Shown here one piece after another: positions 14,736-23,464 of a stretch of 26,876 bases of DNA. The number at the start of each line of letters is the position of its first letter. The first letter of the stretch is position 1. The notes under the pieces are model-generated. The model saw only the letters and a list, made by a program, of their open reading frames with translations, was not told the DNA's origin and searched no databases. Origin of the DNA: JBHGBM01 sp041946965 (GTDB taxonomy: Bacteria > Acidobacteriota > Terriglobia > Bryobacterales > Bryobacteraceae); assembly GCA_041946965.1 (NCBI GenBank), contig JBHGBM010000076.1, forward strand, positions 1 through 26,876, read 5' to 3'. The position numbers and the translations under genes were made by a program.

Positions 14736-15383
14736 ATGCCGATTCGGATTCTGATTGCCGACGATCACACCCTGTTGCGTCAGGGTTTGCGGCGCATCCT
14801 GGAAAGCCACGACGATATGACCATCGTGGCGGAGACCGGCTCCGGTCTGGAAGCCATCGAGCTGGCGCGGCAACATCAGCCCGAGGTCGCCATTCTCGAC
14901 GTCGCCATGAAGGAATTGAGCGGCATCGAAGCGGCCGCCCAGATCGCGCGGCACGCGCCGCGTACCGCCATCCTGATGCTCAGCATGCACAGCGACGAGC
15001 GCTACGTGCTGCGCGCCGTGCGCTCCGGGGCGCGCGGGTATTTGCTGAAGGACTCCGTGGAAGACGATCTCATCCGCGCGATTCACATGGTGCAGCGCGG
15101 CGCGGCGTTTTTCAGCCCGGCGGTCGCCAGAGTGTTTCAGGACGGCTGGCAGCGCCTTAAGGGCGCCCAGGAAGTGGACGACCGGTACGATCTGCTCACC
15201 GAGCGCGAGCGCCACGTCTACATCCTGCTGGCTGAGGGCAACAGCAACAAGGACATTGCCAACCGGCTCGGGCTCAGTCTCCACACCGTGGAAACGCACC
15301 GCTCGCGCATCATGGAGAAGCTGGACGTGCACAGCACGGCGGAGCTGGTGCTCAGCGCGGTGCGGCGCGGCCTGGTTCAGTAA
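14736..15383 (+). CDS. NarL/FixJ-type response regulator
   Basis: 215 residues. The receiver domain has the acidic pair D9-D10 (LIADDHT), phospho-acceptor Asp55 (AILDVAM) and Lys105 (YLLKDS). The C-terminal LuxR-type helix-turn-helix (about 153-213) includes LTERERHVYILLAEGNSNKD and LSLHTVETHRSRIMEKL. It should be phosphorylated by the kinase encoded immediately before it and then bind DNA as a dimer; the target promoters are unknown, the divergent sugar operon being the nearest candidate. GGAG lies upstream of the ATG. The last 32 bases overlap, tail to tail, the end of the glycosyltransferase gene. Confidence 0.95.
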   Translation: MPIRILIADDHTLLRQGLRRILESHDDMTIVAETGSGLEAIELARQHQPEVAILDVAMKELSGIEAAAQIARHAPRTAILMLSMHSDERYVLRAVRSGARGYLLKDSVEDDLIRAIHMVQRGAAFFSPAVARVFQDGWQRLKGAQEVDDRYDLLTERERHVYILLAEGNSNKDIANRLGLSLHTVETHRSRIMEKLDVHSTAELVLSAVRRGLVQ

Positions 15384-16950
15384 TCCGCCGCAACAGCGCG
15401 CGCTGCTTTTCGCCGAGCGCTTGCCAGTCGAAACGCTCTTCTGCAAGGCGGCGCGCCGCACGTGCGATCGCCGCGCGCGCGGGGGGATCTTCAATCAGCC
15501 GCGCGATGCCGGCGGCGAATTCGCGCGCGGTTTCGGCTACCCACACGCTCTTGGCATGCTCCAGTCCCAGGCCTGCGCAGCCGGACGGCGTGGAAACCAC
15601 CGCCCGTTCCATCGCCATGGCCTCCAGGACCTTGACATTGGTGCCCGCGGACACCGTAGTGGGCACGATCACCAGGTTGGCTTCCTCGTAAAGCGGCCGC
15701 ACGTCGGCAACGAACCCGAGCAGCCGCATGCGCGGATCTTCGGGCAACGCGAGCTGGTTGGTGAAGGCCTGCCAATAGGTGAGGGCGTCCGGACCACACA
15801 CCACCGTGGCGGTCATCTCGGGCACGCGCAGCAGCGGCCAGACCTCCTCGCGGAAGAAACGGAAGGCCTGCACGTTGGGGAAATGGCGGAACGAGCCGAT
15901 GAAGAGCAGCCGCCGGCCGGGAGGTTCCGGCACGGGCTGGAAGCGTGCCAGGTCCACACCGTTTTCGATCACCTCGCCGCGGCCGAGCATCTCGCGGTCC
16001 TTCGCGCTCATCACGACGACATTGCGGAAGTGGCGCACGGCGCGGCGTTCGAAGCGGCGCCAGCGGAACCAGTCCCACCAGGAGGCCAAGGTGCGGTCGC
16101 GCCGCCATACCTGTCCGAACAGGTCGAAGGTGACGTCGTGCTCCACCAGCGCGTCGCCGCCGTAGGGGGCCAGTTGCGTGTACTCCACCTGCAAGGCTTC
16201 AATGCGCCATTCGCGCAGCCCGCGCTCCAGCGCCGCGCGCATGGCGGGCGAGCGGAACTCGTGCACCTCGGGCGGCAACAGCGTGGACCAGCGCGGCTCG
16301 CGGTAGCGCGGCTTTTCGGCCAGCACGATGCCGGAGCAGAACCCGGCGAGCGGGCCGGGATCAACCGGGCCGTCGGTGAAGGCGAACAGGTACACGTCGA
16401 ACTCGCGCGCGGCTTCGCGCAGCAGGTTATAGATGCGCACCGCGCCTCCATGCGAGAGCGGATAAGGGAAATAGGGCGAGAGCACCGCCACGCGACGGCG
16501 TCCGGCGGCCGGGGGGCGGCCTTCAACGATGCGGATTCCGGCCGGCGTGGCGGTGCGGTCGCGCTTCCACGGGCAGAGCCAGCGCGGGCGCAGGTAAATG
16601 CGGTCCACGGGTACGCCGCGCAGGAACAACAGTCCGGCGAGCCAGTGGGTGAATCGGAGGTGATGATGTTCGAGGCGGGCATTGAAGACCAGCACCTTGC
16701 GGGGCGCAAACAGCAGCGCGGCCATGCGCGCGCGCTTCGACTCGCCCACCGCCACCATGCCGATGCGGTAACGGCGGAACTCGCGGCGCAGCCGGCCCGC
16801 GCCGGCTTCGGGGGACACAAGAAAGTGGCGGCGGCCCGGAATGAGCTGTTTCACGCGCTCCGCCAACCGCGCGTCGCCGAGCGTGATGACGACGGCTTCC
16901 GGATCTTTGCCGAGCAGCGCGAACAGCAGGCGTTTGATCCGCTCCTTCAC
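15352..16950 (-). CDS. GT4-family glycosyltransferase with extra N-terminal domain
   Basis: 532 residues. The GT-B/GT4 part starts at RRVAVLSPYFPYPLSHGGAV (152-171) and ends with TNVKVLEAMAMERAVVSTP, the donor-binding E-x7-E-type region. Before it lies an N-terminal domain of about 150 residues that resembles the one in the next upstream gene (AALLFAPRKVLVFN here, AALLVPPFRALIMN there) and that I cannot name. The enzyme should move a sugar from a nucleotide donor onto a surface glycan or glycolipid. The GTG at 16950 has AGGAG eight bases upstream and overlaps the preceding stop as GTGA. It is the last gene of the long minus-strand operon. Confidence 0.88.
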   Translation of the reverse strand: MKERIKRLLFALLGKDPEAVVITLGDARLAERVKQLIPGRRHFLVSPEAGAGRLRREFRRYRIGMVAVGESKRARMAALLFAPRKVLVFNARLEHHHLRFTHWLAGLLFLRGVPVDRIYLRPRWLCPWKRDRTATPAGIRIVEGRPPAAGRRRVAVLSPYFPYPLSHGGAVRIYNLLREAAREFDVYLFAFTDGPVDPGPLAGFCSGIVLAEKPRYREPRWSTLLPPEVHEFRSPAMRAALERGLREWRIEALQVEYTQLAPYGGDALVEHDVTFDLFGQVWRRDRTLASWWDWFRWRRFERRAVRHFRNVVVMSAKDREMLGRGEVIENGVDLARFQPVPEPPGRRLLFIGSFRHFPNVQAFRFFREEVWPLLRVPEMTATVVCGPDALTYWQAFTNQLALPEDPRMRLLGFVADVRPLYEEANLVIVPTTVSAGTNVKVLEAMAMERAVVSTPSGCAGLGLEHAKSVWVAETAREFAAGIARLIEDPPARAAIARAARRLAEERFDWQALGEKQRALLRRITEPGRAAPR

Positions 16951-19211
16951 CGCAGCAGCTCCTGGTAGCAGTTCCACGCGGACTCCGCAATGCTGTTCCA
17001 GCCGAAGCGCCGTTCGACCGTGGCGCGCGCGGCCGCCCCCATGCGGGCGCGCGCCTCGGGGTCCGCGAGCAGCCGCGCCACCTCCCCGGCGAATGCCGTC
17101 CAGTCTTCGCGGATCACGGCGTCATCGCCGTCCGCGAGCTGTAATCCCGCGCAGCCCACCGGCGTGCTGACCACCGGCTTTCCGCACGCCATAGCCTCCA
17201 TGACCTTGATGTTGGTGCCCGCGGAGACCAGCAGCGGCACCACGACAACCGCGGCGCGCGCGTAGAGCGGCAGCATATCGGAGACGAACCCGAGCAGTTC
17301 GGTGCGCGGGTCCGGTGGGCCTTTCCAATACCGCTCCGGCTCGGGCCCGGCCACCACACGCAGACGCGCTTCGGGGATGCGCTGCCACACGCGCGGCATC
17401 ACGGTTTGCCGCAGCTTCTCGAAGCCCAGCACATTGGGTAAGTGCCGGAAGGCGCCCACGTAGAGCACCTCCGGAGCGGTTTCCGCGGGACACGGAGAGA
17501 AGCGGCCGAGGTCCACGCCGTTGGCGACCACGTAGGTGCGTTCCGGGCGGCTGCCTTCGGCGATGGCCGCATCGCGGTCCTGCGCGGACATGGTCCACAC
17601 CGCGTCGTAGTCGCGCATCCAACGCCGCTCGAATGCGAGCCACAGGGGATACTCTGGGCTGCCAAGCTGCCGGTAAAGGCTGAAGGTGAGGTCGTGCTCC
17701 ACCAGGATGGCGGGCAGTTCCGGGCTGCGGAACTCCGCCATGTGGGTGTATTCGACCTGCTGCAAATCGGCGCGCGGCGCGAGCTGTTCGATGAGCGCGC
17801 GCATGCTGCGCGAGGCGTGCTCGCGGACCTGCCGGGGAAGAGAACGGTCCTTGACCGCGCGCTCGTCGCGGTCTACGACGTAAACTTCGTCGAAGACTTC
17901 GCCGAGCTTGCCATACTCGATCCGCTCGCCTTTCTCGCGGAAACAGGCCAGGATGAAGCGCACTCTCGAGTGCAGCGCGCGGCACAGGTTCCAGATACGC
18001 ACCGCGCCCCCGTGCGAAAGCGGATAGGGCAGGTAGGGTGATACGACCAGCACGCGCGCACCACCCGGCCCGTTACCGGGCCGCGGCCGTGAGGGAACGG
18101 CACCTGACGTTGCTATACTCCCCCGCGCCAGGGCGGCATCCCGCGGCCCAAGGACGCGTAGCGCGGGATCCGCAAGCACGCGCGTGACGAACTCGGCCTC
18201 CTCGTACGGCCAGTCCGGCAGTTCTTCGAGCGCCGCCGCGCCGCCCACGCTGTACGATGCCCATCCCGCCGCCGCCGCTTTCCAGAAGAGTAATAGCCAC
18301 GCCGTCCCCGGCACCACCGTCTTGGGCACGCCGAGCGCGGCGAGCTTGGCGCGGTCCACCAGAATACAGTCGCTCACCGGCGCGAGCACGCGGCTCATTT
18401 CGCCGGGCTGCAACTGCCGGAACGGCGCCATGGGGAACAGCGATCGTTTCCATCCCCGGTAGGCGGTCTGCCGCGACACGGCGAAGAAGTCGCACTCCGG
18501 CGGTTCGATTTCCGCCGGCGCGCCGCCCTCGACAAACATCAGCCAGCGCGCCGTCGAGGTGCGCGTCAACCGGTCCACCTCGGCCCAATCCCAGTGCCGC
18601 CGCCCGTGGCGGTGCACCGCGATGCCTTCACCCTGCGCCGGGACATCGAGGTCGATCCCCCCGGCGCCGTGCCAGCGCGCGAATGCCCGGCGCGAGAGCC
18701 AGGCGAAACGTTGCGCCACGGCGGCAAACAGCCACAGCCACGCCCCGCGGTTCACGTCTTTCGCGCGGCGCCAGCCGGAGTGCGCCGCATCGCGCCAGGT
18801 GCGCGCGATGTGCCGCGCGACGGCCGCGGCGCCCGGCGGAAAGAAATCGCCGTGCCGGTTCATGATCAACGCGCGGAACGGCGGCACGAGCAACGCCGCG
18901 AGCTTCACGGGCCACTTGCCGTGCCCGCCGGTCCACGGCGCCACCGCCAGCGCCACCCAGTGCGGCCAGAGCGCTTTCTGCGCTTCCACGAACAGGGCCA
19001 TGGAATCCGGCTCCACCATCACGCGCTCGCACATCGCGGCGGTTTGCGGCCAGGGTTCGCGCGTTGAAAACAGCCACACCGGCACCTCCGGCGCGCCCGC
19101 GCGCACGTGACGCACCGCCCGGTCGGCGTGTTCCGCCGAGACGCCGAACACCGCCGCCACTTTGCCGCCGCTCTTTCCGGCGAATTTCAGGAATTCGCGG
19201 ACTCGCTCCAC
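16947..19211 (-). CDS. Fusion glycosyltransferase: unknown N-domain, GT2-like, GT4
   Basis: 754 residues in three parts. Residues 1-130 resemble the N-terminal domain of the paralogue encoded next. Residues about 215-350 look like a reduced GT2-type (GT-A) domain: CDFFAVSRQTAYRGW and the acceptor-side segment DCILVDRAKLAALG, ending FWKAAAAGW; the usual DxD is not evident. From 386 (RVLVVSPYLPYPLSHGGAV) a complete GT4 domain follows, ending with TNIKVMEAMACGKPVVSTP. Either one active GT4 domain with a degenerate partner, or a two-step transferase. The GTG at 19211 has GGAG seven bases upstream, and its first residues align with those of the paralogue; it overlaps the MFS gene by 25 bases. Confidence 0.85.
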   Translation of the reverse strand: MERVREFLKFAGKSGGKVAAVFGVSAEHADRAVRHVRAGAPEVPVWLFSTREPWPQTAAMCERVMVEPDSMALFVEAQKALWPHWVALAVAPWTGGHGKWPVKLAALLVPPFRALIMNRHGDFFPPGAAAVARHIARTWRDAAHSGWRRAKDVNRGAWLWLFAAVAQRFAWLSRRAFARWHGAGGIDLDVPAQGEGIAVHRHGRRHWDWAEVDRLTRTSTARWLMFVEGGAPAEIEPPECDFFAVSRQTAYRGWKRSLFPMAPFRQLQPGEMSRVLAPVSDCILVDRAKLAALGVPKTVVPGTAWLLLFWKAAAAGWASYSVGGAAALEELPDWPYEEAEFVTRVLADPALRVLGPRDAALARGSIATSGAVPSRPRPGNGPGGARVLVVSPYLPYPLSHGGAVRIWNLCRALHSRVRFILACFREKGERIEYGKLGEVFDEVYVVDRDERAVKDRSLPRQVREHASRSMRALIEQLAPRADLQQVEYTHMAEFRSPELPAILVEHDLTFSLYRQLGSPEYPLWLAFERRWMRDYDAVWTMSAQDRDAAIAEGSRPERTYVVANGVDLGRFSPCPAETAPEVLYVGAFRHLPNVLGFEKLRQTVMPRVWQRIPEARLRVVAGPEPERYWKGPPDPRTELLGFVSDMLPLYARAAVVVVPLLVSAGTNIKVMEAMACGKPVVSTPVGCAGLQLADGDDAVIREDWTAFAGEVARLLADPEARARMGAAARATVERRFGWNSIAESAWNCYQELLR

Positions 19212-20356
19212 TTCAGCACTCCATAACCGGCCAGCGGCGTCACCGCCGCGAACGCACACACCGGCGCGTAGCCGAAAACATCAATGGTAAGCCCGAACAG
19301 GGGCGAGACCAGCGCCTGCACCGCGCCGTAGGACGCCACCAGGATGGACACCGCGAAGGCGGCGTGCGCGCCGGGAAAGGTGTCCAGGGGCAGGCTGTAC
19401 ATGTTCACGCTGAACGCGGAAACCGCGAAGATGCCGGCCGAGATGGCGAGCGACGACCACGCCGCCGTAGGAGCGAGCGGCGCGAGCGCGGTGGCCATCG
19501 CCGCCACCGACGCGGCCAGGCACGCCCCTGTGCGCGCGGAAACCGCCCCGGACCCGCGCCGCATCCACGCGAGCGAAAGCCACCCGCCGGCGAACCCGCC
19601 CACGGTCGCGGCCAGAGGCGGAATCCAGGCGTACCATGCCGCCTCCACCAGGGTGAGCCCGTTCACTTCCACAAGGTACAACGTGGTCCAATTGGTCCAC
19701 AGCGAATAGGGGATCATGCTGAGCGCGTTAGCGGCCACGAAGGCCCACAGCCGCGGCGATCGCAGGATGGCGGTGGAGGCCGGCGCGCGTTCCGGATTCC
19801 GGGAGCGCCCGCCCACCAACTGCCAGAGCGGAATCCATAACAGGCCCAGCGCACCCGTCGCGACGAACGCCTCCCGCCAGCCGTAGCGGACGGCGATCCA
19901 CGTGGCCACCGGCGGAGCCAGCACTAGGCCGAGGCTCACGCCCGCCTGGTTCACCGCGTTGCCCAGCGCCCGTTCGGCGGGTTTCAGGAACTGATGAATT
20001 GCCTTGCCCGCCCCCGGGATGCCCGCCGCTTCCGACGCGCCCAGCACCGCGCGGCACGCCACCAGCCCGCCCAGACCGCGCGTCAGCCCGGTAGCGATTC
20101 CCGCCGAGGACCAGACCGCCACCGCGACGCTCATGGCGCGAGTCAGCCCGAGACGGTCGATGAGCGCGCCGGCGAACGGTGCGCTGGCCGCGTAGGTGAT
20201 GGAGAATGCCGTCAGGATGAGCCCGTATTCGGCGTTCGAGAGGCTGAATTCCGCGCGCAGCAGCGGCGCCAGTGTCGCCAGCGTCTGGCGGTCCAGGTAA
20301 TTGATGGCCGTCGAGAGGACGAAGACACCCAGAATCGGCCAGCGGCAGCGTGTCAC
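19187..20356 (-). CDS. MFS transporter, anion:cation symporter-like
   Basis: 389 residues with about twelve membrane helices. INYLDRQTLATLAPLL (18-33) followed by YGLILTAFSITYAASAPFAG is typical of the ACS/ExuT-like branch, which takes up sugar acids and other organic anions. GALIDRLGLTRAMS is the usual helix 2-3 loop. The substrate cannot be told from sequence. The GTG start overlaps the stop of the upstream TPR gene as GTGA (20353-20356), and its 3' end overlaps the fusion glycosyltransferase, so it is embedded in the pilus-type operon, an uncommon place for a small-molecule transporter. Confidence 0.9.
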   Translation of the reverse strand: MTRCRWPILGVFVLSTAINYLDRQTLATLAPLLRAEFSLSNAEYGLILTAFSITYAASAPFAGALIDRLGLTRAMSVAVAVWSSAGIATGLTRGLGGLVACRAVLGASEAAGIPGAGKAIHQFLKPAERALGNAVNQAGVSLGLVLAPPVATWIAVRYGWREAFVATGALGLLWIPLWQLVGGRSRNPERAPASTAILRSPRLWAFVAANALSMIPYSLWTNWTTLYLVEVNGLTLVEAAWYAWIPPLAATVGGFAGGWLSLAWMRRGSGAVSARTGACLAASVAAMATALAPLAPTAAWSSLAISAGIFAVSAFSVNMYSLPLDTFPGAHAAFAVSILVASYGAVQALVSPLFGLTIDVFGYAPVCAFAAVTPLAGYGVLKWSESANS

Positions 20357-21996
20357 TCGAAGCGTATGGTTGCCACTTCGCCTACCGTGGCCAGCTTGGC
20401 GTTATTCTTCGGGAAGTATTCCACCGAAACCTGGCGCGGCGTCTGCGGGCCGCACTGGAGGGATTTCTCGCCGCCGCCGATGACGGCGATCTGAGCGGGA
20501 TCGGGAACCAGCAGCCGCATCAGTTTCCGGTTCGCATCCTCAATGATGAGCCGCGCCTGCTTGCCGATGCAGTCCAACTGCTTCAACGTCCCCGCGGCCC
20601 GGCCGGCCGGCTTGGGGCCTTCCCACCAGGGCACCGGCTTGTCCGCGGCCGCGCTGGCGCCGCGGTTCATGCGTTCTTCGAGCGCGCGTACTTCGGCCTG
20701 CGCCTGGGCCTTGAGTTTTTCGATCTGGCGGCGCTCTTCTTCCGCGGCGCGGCGGCGTTCCTCGGCCTCCCAGTCCAGGCGCTGCTGCTCGATGGCGGCC
20801 CGCGCCTTGCGGTAACGCTCGCGGGCTTCAGCATCGGAGGCGGCCTGCTCGGCGGCGGTCCAGGCGCGCGCGGCCTCGCCGAAGTTCTTCTGCTCGAGGT
20901 AGGCGTTCGCCAGCGCCTCCCAGTACGTGGCCTGGCGCGGCGCCAGGGCCGCCGCCGCCTTTAAGTTGGCGATCTTCGCGGCGGGTTCCGGTTCCCGCTG
21001 CGCCATGAGGAAGCGCGCTTCGGCGAGCTTGGGGTTGAGTTTCGCGGCCTGGCGCAGCGCTGCGAGGGCTTTGCCGTCGTCCGGCTCCAGGCGTGCGTAC
21101 TCCATGAAAGCGCGGGCGCTTTGCGAGCCCGCCGCCATGGCCGCCGCGAACTCCCGGCGGGCTTCGTCCCGGTTGCCCTCGCGCAAGGCGATCAACCCGA
21201 GGCCTTCGTGCGACTCGGCGGGATAGAGCTTGTCGCGCAGCAGCGCCTGGTAGGCCGCGCGCTCGAGCAGCAGATCCGCCACGGCCAGGCGCGCGGCGGC
21301 GGGCTCCACCGGCCGTTCCGGAAAATCGCGTTCGGACATGGCGCGCGGCGTCAGGTCCGCCGTGCCGAAGTTATCTGCCGCCAGGTGCCGCGCGGCTTCG
21401 GCCTCGATCTCCGCCGGCGACTTTCCCACCGCGTTGCGGTACGCCACCTCGGCGGGAATTCCCTTGCGGAGGTTGGAAAGCACCACCCTCAGCTTGCCGT
21501 AATAATCCGGCGAGACGGCCAGCAGATGCATGCGCGCCCAGTCCGGATCGGGTCTCGCGGGCGGCCTGCCTACCACCGGCCGGATGCCCTTCACCTCGAA
21601 GGTGGAGAACAACTCGGCGAGGCCGCGCTCGATGGCCGCCGGCATGCGCGCTCCCGTCTCGATCAGCAGGCGCGCCAGATCGCGCTGCACATCGGCGGAG
21701 GGCGGGATTTCCGCCCGCAACACGAGGGCGTAGCGATCGCGGCCTTCGATCACGCGGTTCAGCGGCTGGCGTTTGCCGAACACCAGAACGCGCAACGGCA
21801 TGGCCGCCTGGAGGTCGTCCTCGCCCAGGTAACGGCCGAGCGCGTAGCGGAACTGCTCGATGCGAATCAGGGCGGTGCGGCCCGCGCGCGGGCCGGCCTG
21901 GCTGTAGACTTCCACCGGGCCGGAGCGAAACGCCACCCAGCGATCCTCGCCGGAGGACATGAGGGCGCAGGCGCTGAAGAGGAGGAAAAACCGCAC
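20353..21996 (-). CDS. Exported TPR protein with degenerate gluzincin-like domain
   Basis: 547 residues. A signal peptide (MRFFLLFSACALMSSG) is followed by a domain (20-205) with the layout of exported gluzincin peptidases that precede TPR repeats. Where HELAH would be expected it reads RDLAR (105-109), and the following EGLAE-type motif is ERGLAEL (123-129), so zinc ligands are missing and it should not be a peptidase. Helical repeats of TPR type fill about 225-390 (LGLIALREGNRDEARREF, YWEALANAYLEQKNFGEAA). A charged coiled coil (about 400-450) and a small C-terminal domain of unknown type follow. It lies 25 bases after the pseudopilin gene; a scaffold or adaptor for the assembly system is plausible but inferred. 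Confidence 0.75.
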   Translation of the reverse strand: MRFFLLFSACALMSSGEDRWVAFRSGPVEVYSQAGPRAGRTALIRIEQFRYALGRYLGEDDLQAAMPLRVLVFGKRQPLNRVIEGRDRYALVLRAEIPPSADVQRDLARLLIETGARMPAAIERGLAELFSTFEVKGIRPVVGRPPARPDPDWARMHLLAVSPDYYGKLRVVLSNLRKGIPAEVAYRNAVGKSPAEIEAEAARHLAADNFGTADLTPRAMSERDFPERPVEPAAARLAVADLLLERAAYQALLRDKLYPAESHEGLGLIALREGNRDEARREFAAAMAAGSQSARAFMEYARLEPDDGKALAALRQAAKLNPKLAEARFLMAQREPEPAAKIANLKAAAALAPRQATYWEALANAYLEQKNFGEAARAWTAAEQAASDAEARERYRKARAAIEQQRLDWEAEERRRAAEEERRQIEKLKAQAQAEVRALEERMNRGASAAADKPVPWWEGPKPAGRAAGTLKQLDCIGKQARLIIEDANRKLMRLLVPDPAQIAVIGGGEKSLQCGPQTPRQVSVEYFPKNNAKLATVGEVATIRFE

Positions 21997-22021
21997 TAAC
22001 GGCTATTATCGCGCCGCTCAG

Positions 22022-23464
22022 TCAATCGCGTGGCCCGGGCGTGCGCGGCGGCTGCGAGCCGAAACCCGGCTGGCCGAAGCCGGATTGCCCGGAGCCGAAT
22101 CCCGGCTGGCCGAAGCTGGACTGCCCGAAGCCGGATTGTCCCGGACTGGACTGGGAGCGGCCGCCCAAATCCTCGGGACGGGTCCCCACCTGTTGCCCCA
22201 TCATGCGCCCCGCGTTGGTGCGGTCCTTGGACATGTCGTACAGGAACTCCCACTCGTTGTACTTCTGCTGTTCGTCGTAGATCATGATGGAGTCCTGTTC
22301 GAGCGTGCTGGCCACGCCGGCGATGCCGCCGCCGATCTGCGCGCCCATTCCCCCAACCGCGGCGCCGGGAAAGCCGCCCGGGCGCGGGCTGGTGAGAATG
22401 CTCTGGATCATCTTGACGGCTTCGTTTTGCCCCGGCTGCGGGCCTCCCGCCTGCGTGCCGGGCTGGCCGAACGGAGGCGGCTGCATCCCCATGGCACCGG
22501 GCGAGGTTGCATACGGATATTGCGGACCGGCGCCCGGCTGCCCCGGATACATGCGCGATGGCGTGTTCGAAGGCGGCCACGCCTGGCCTCCGATAAACGG
22601 CTGCGGCGATTGCACCTGTCCCGGGACCCCCGGTATTCCCGGCATCCCCGGGAACCCTGAGGGCTGCCCCGTCTGTCCCGGCATCTCCGGATACGGCTGA
22701 GCCAGGGTGACCGGGTACGGTTGCGTTCCCGGATACGGTTGTGGCTGCGTTCCAGGATAGGGCTGGACCTGTGTTCCAGGAAAAGGCTGCCCCGGCAGGG
22801 GCGCCTGCATCCCCGGAGGCGCGGTCGCACCTGTCATTCCGGTGATCTGCTGGGGATATCCCGGCTGGCCGGGCAAGGGCTGCCCGGGCATGCCCGGGAT
22901 TCCCGTCACGGGCTGCGCCGCCATGCTCGCCTCCGCCAGGCTCGCCGGAAATTGTCCGGGCATGCCCGGAATCGCCCCGGCTTGTCCCGGCGCTCCCGGC
23001 ATATCGCTGGGCCGCCTTCGCATGGCGACGGAAGACGCGCCCTGCGGGGTTGTGGGCTGCGCGCCGATCGACTGGAGCTCCGCAATGAAGGTGTTGCGGT
23101 TCTCGTCCTTCTGCTCGCCCTTCTTGCCCTTGTTCTTGATGGAGTCCGTGAAAACGCCGCCGTTGTAATGGATGAGCCGCCACTCCTCCTTGCCCGTCAT
23201 CGGGTCCTTGTACTTGTGGCGCAGAAAGCGGATGCTGTTGGTGTTCTCGAGCTCCTCGATCCTGCCTGGATAGCGGTTCATCTTGCGCACGAACAACTGA
23301 ATGGCGCGCTTGTACTGTTCACCGCGCTCCACCAGCAACTGTTCCTTGGCGCGCTGCGATTCGAAGGCCACGCGCGGCAACTGCATGTACAGCGTGATGG
23401 CGATCATGGCCGCCATCAGGAAGACCAGCAGGAGCGCGAAGCCCGAATCGCGGTGGGTTTTCAT
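22022..23464 (-). CDS. GspG-like pseudopilin with long Pro/Gly-rich tail
   Basis: 480 residues. The N-terminus MKTHRDSGFALLLVFLMAAM is a type III prepilin signal, cleaved G8/F9 by prepilin peptidase, then one hydrophobic helix. The usual Glu at +5 is absent (the mature chain starts FALLLVF). Residues 50-98 have the GspG-like run YKRAIQLFVRKMNRYPGRIE, RFLRHKYKDPMTG and EEWRLI. From about 135 the chain is disordered and collagen-like, rich in PGMPGQ, QPYPGTQ and finally GFGQPGFG repeats, broken by one compact segment (about 345-420). ATGA overlaps the PilP-like gene (23461-23464). It probably forms part of a T2SS/T4P-like pseudopilus. Confidence 0.82.
   Translation of the reverse strand: MKTHRDSGFALLLVFLMAAMIAITLYMQLPRVAFESQRAKEQLLVERGEQYKRAIQLFVRKMNRYPGRIEELENTNSIRFLRHKYKDPMTGKEEWRLIHYNGGVFTDSIKNKGKKGEQKDENRNTFIAELQSIGAQPTTPQGASSVAMRRRPSDMPGAPGQAGAIPGMPGQFPASLAEASMAAQPVTGIPGMPGQPLPGQPGYPQQITGMTGATAPPGMQAPLPGQPFPGTQVQPYPGTQPQPYPGTQPYPVTLAQPYPEMPGQTGQPSGFPGMPGIPGVPGQVQSPQPFIGGQAWPPSNTPSRMYPGQPGAGPQYPYATSPGAMGMQPPPFGQPGTQAGGPQPGQNEAVKMIQSILTSPRPGGFPGAAVGGMGAQIGGGIAGVASTLEQDSIMIYDEQQKYNEWEFLYDMSKDRTNAGRMMGQQVGTRPEDLGGRSQSSPGQSGFGQSSFGQPGFGSGQSGFGQPGFGSQPPRTPGPRD
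22065..22136. repeat. Two tandem 36-base units inside the pseudopilin gene
   Basis: Two adjacent 36-base copies begin at 22065 and 22101 with the identical CCCGGCTGGCCGAAGC and differ at only a few later positions. They encode the GFGQPGFG-type repeats at the C-terminus of the pseudopilin. The period is a multiple of three, so copy-number change would keep frame. Confidence 0.7.

Noticed and set aside
15488..16968. Open + strand frame opposite the glycosyltransferase
   Set aside because: It continues the response regulator +1 frame into antisense sequence with no recognisable domain; the minus-strand GT4 motifs are certain.
22065..22136. Tandem repeats considered as a CRISPR-like or regulatory array
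   Set aside because: Copies are directly adjacent without spacers, in frame, and encode the Gly/Phe/Gln repeats of the pseudopilin.
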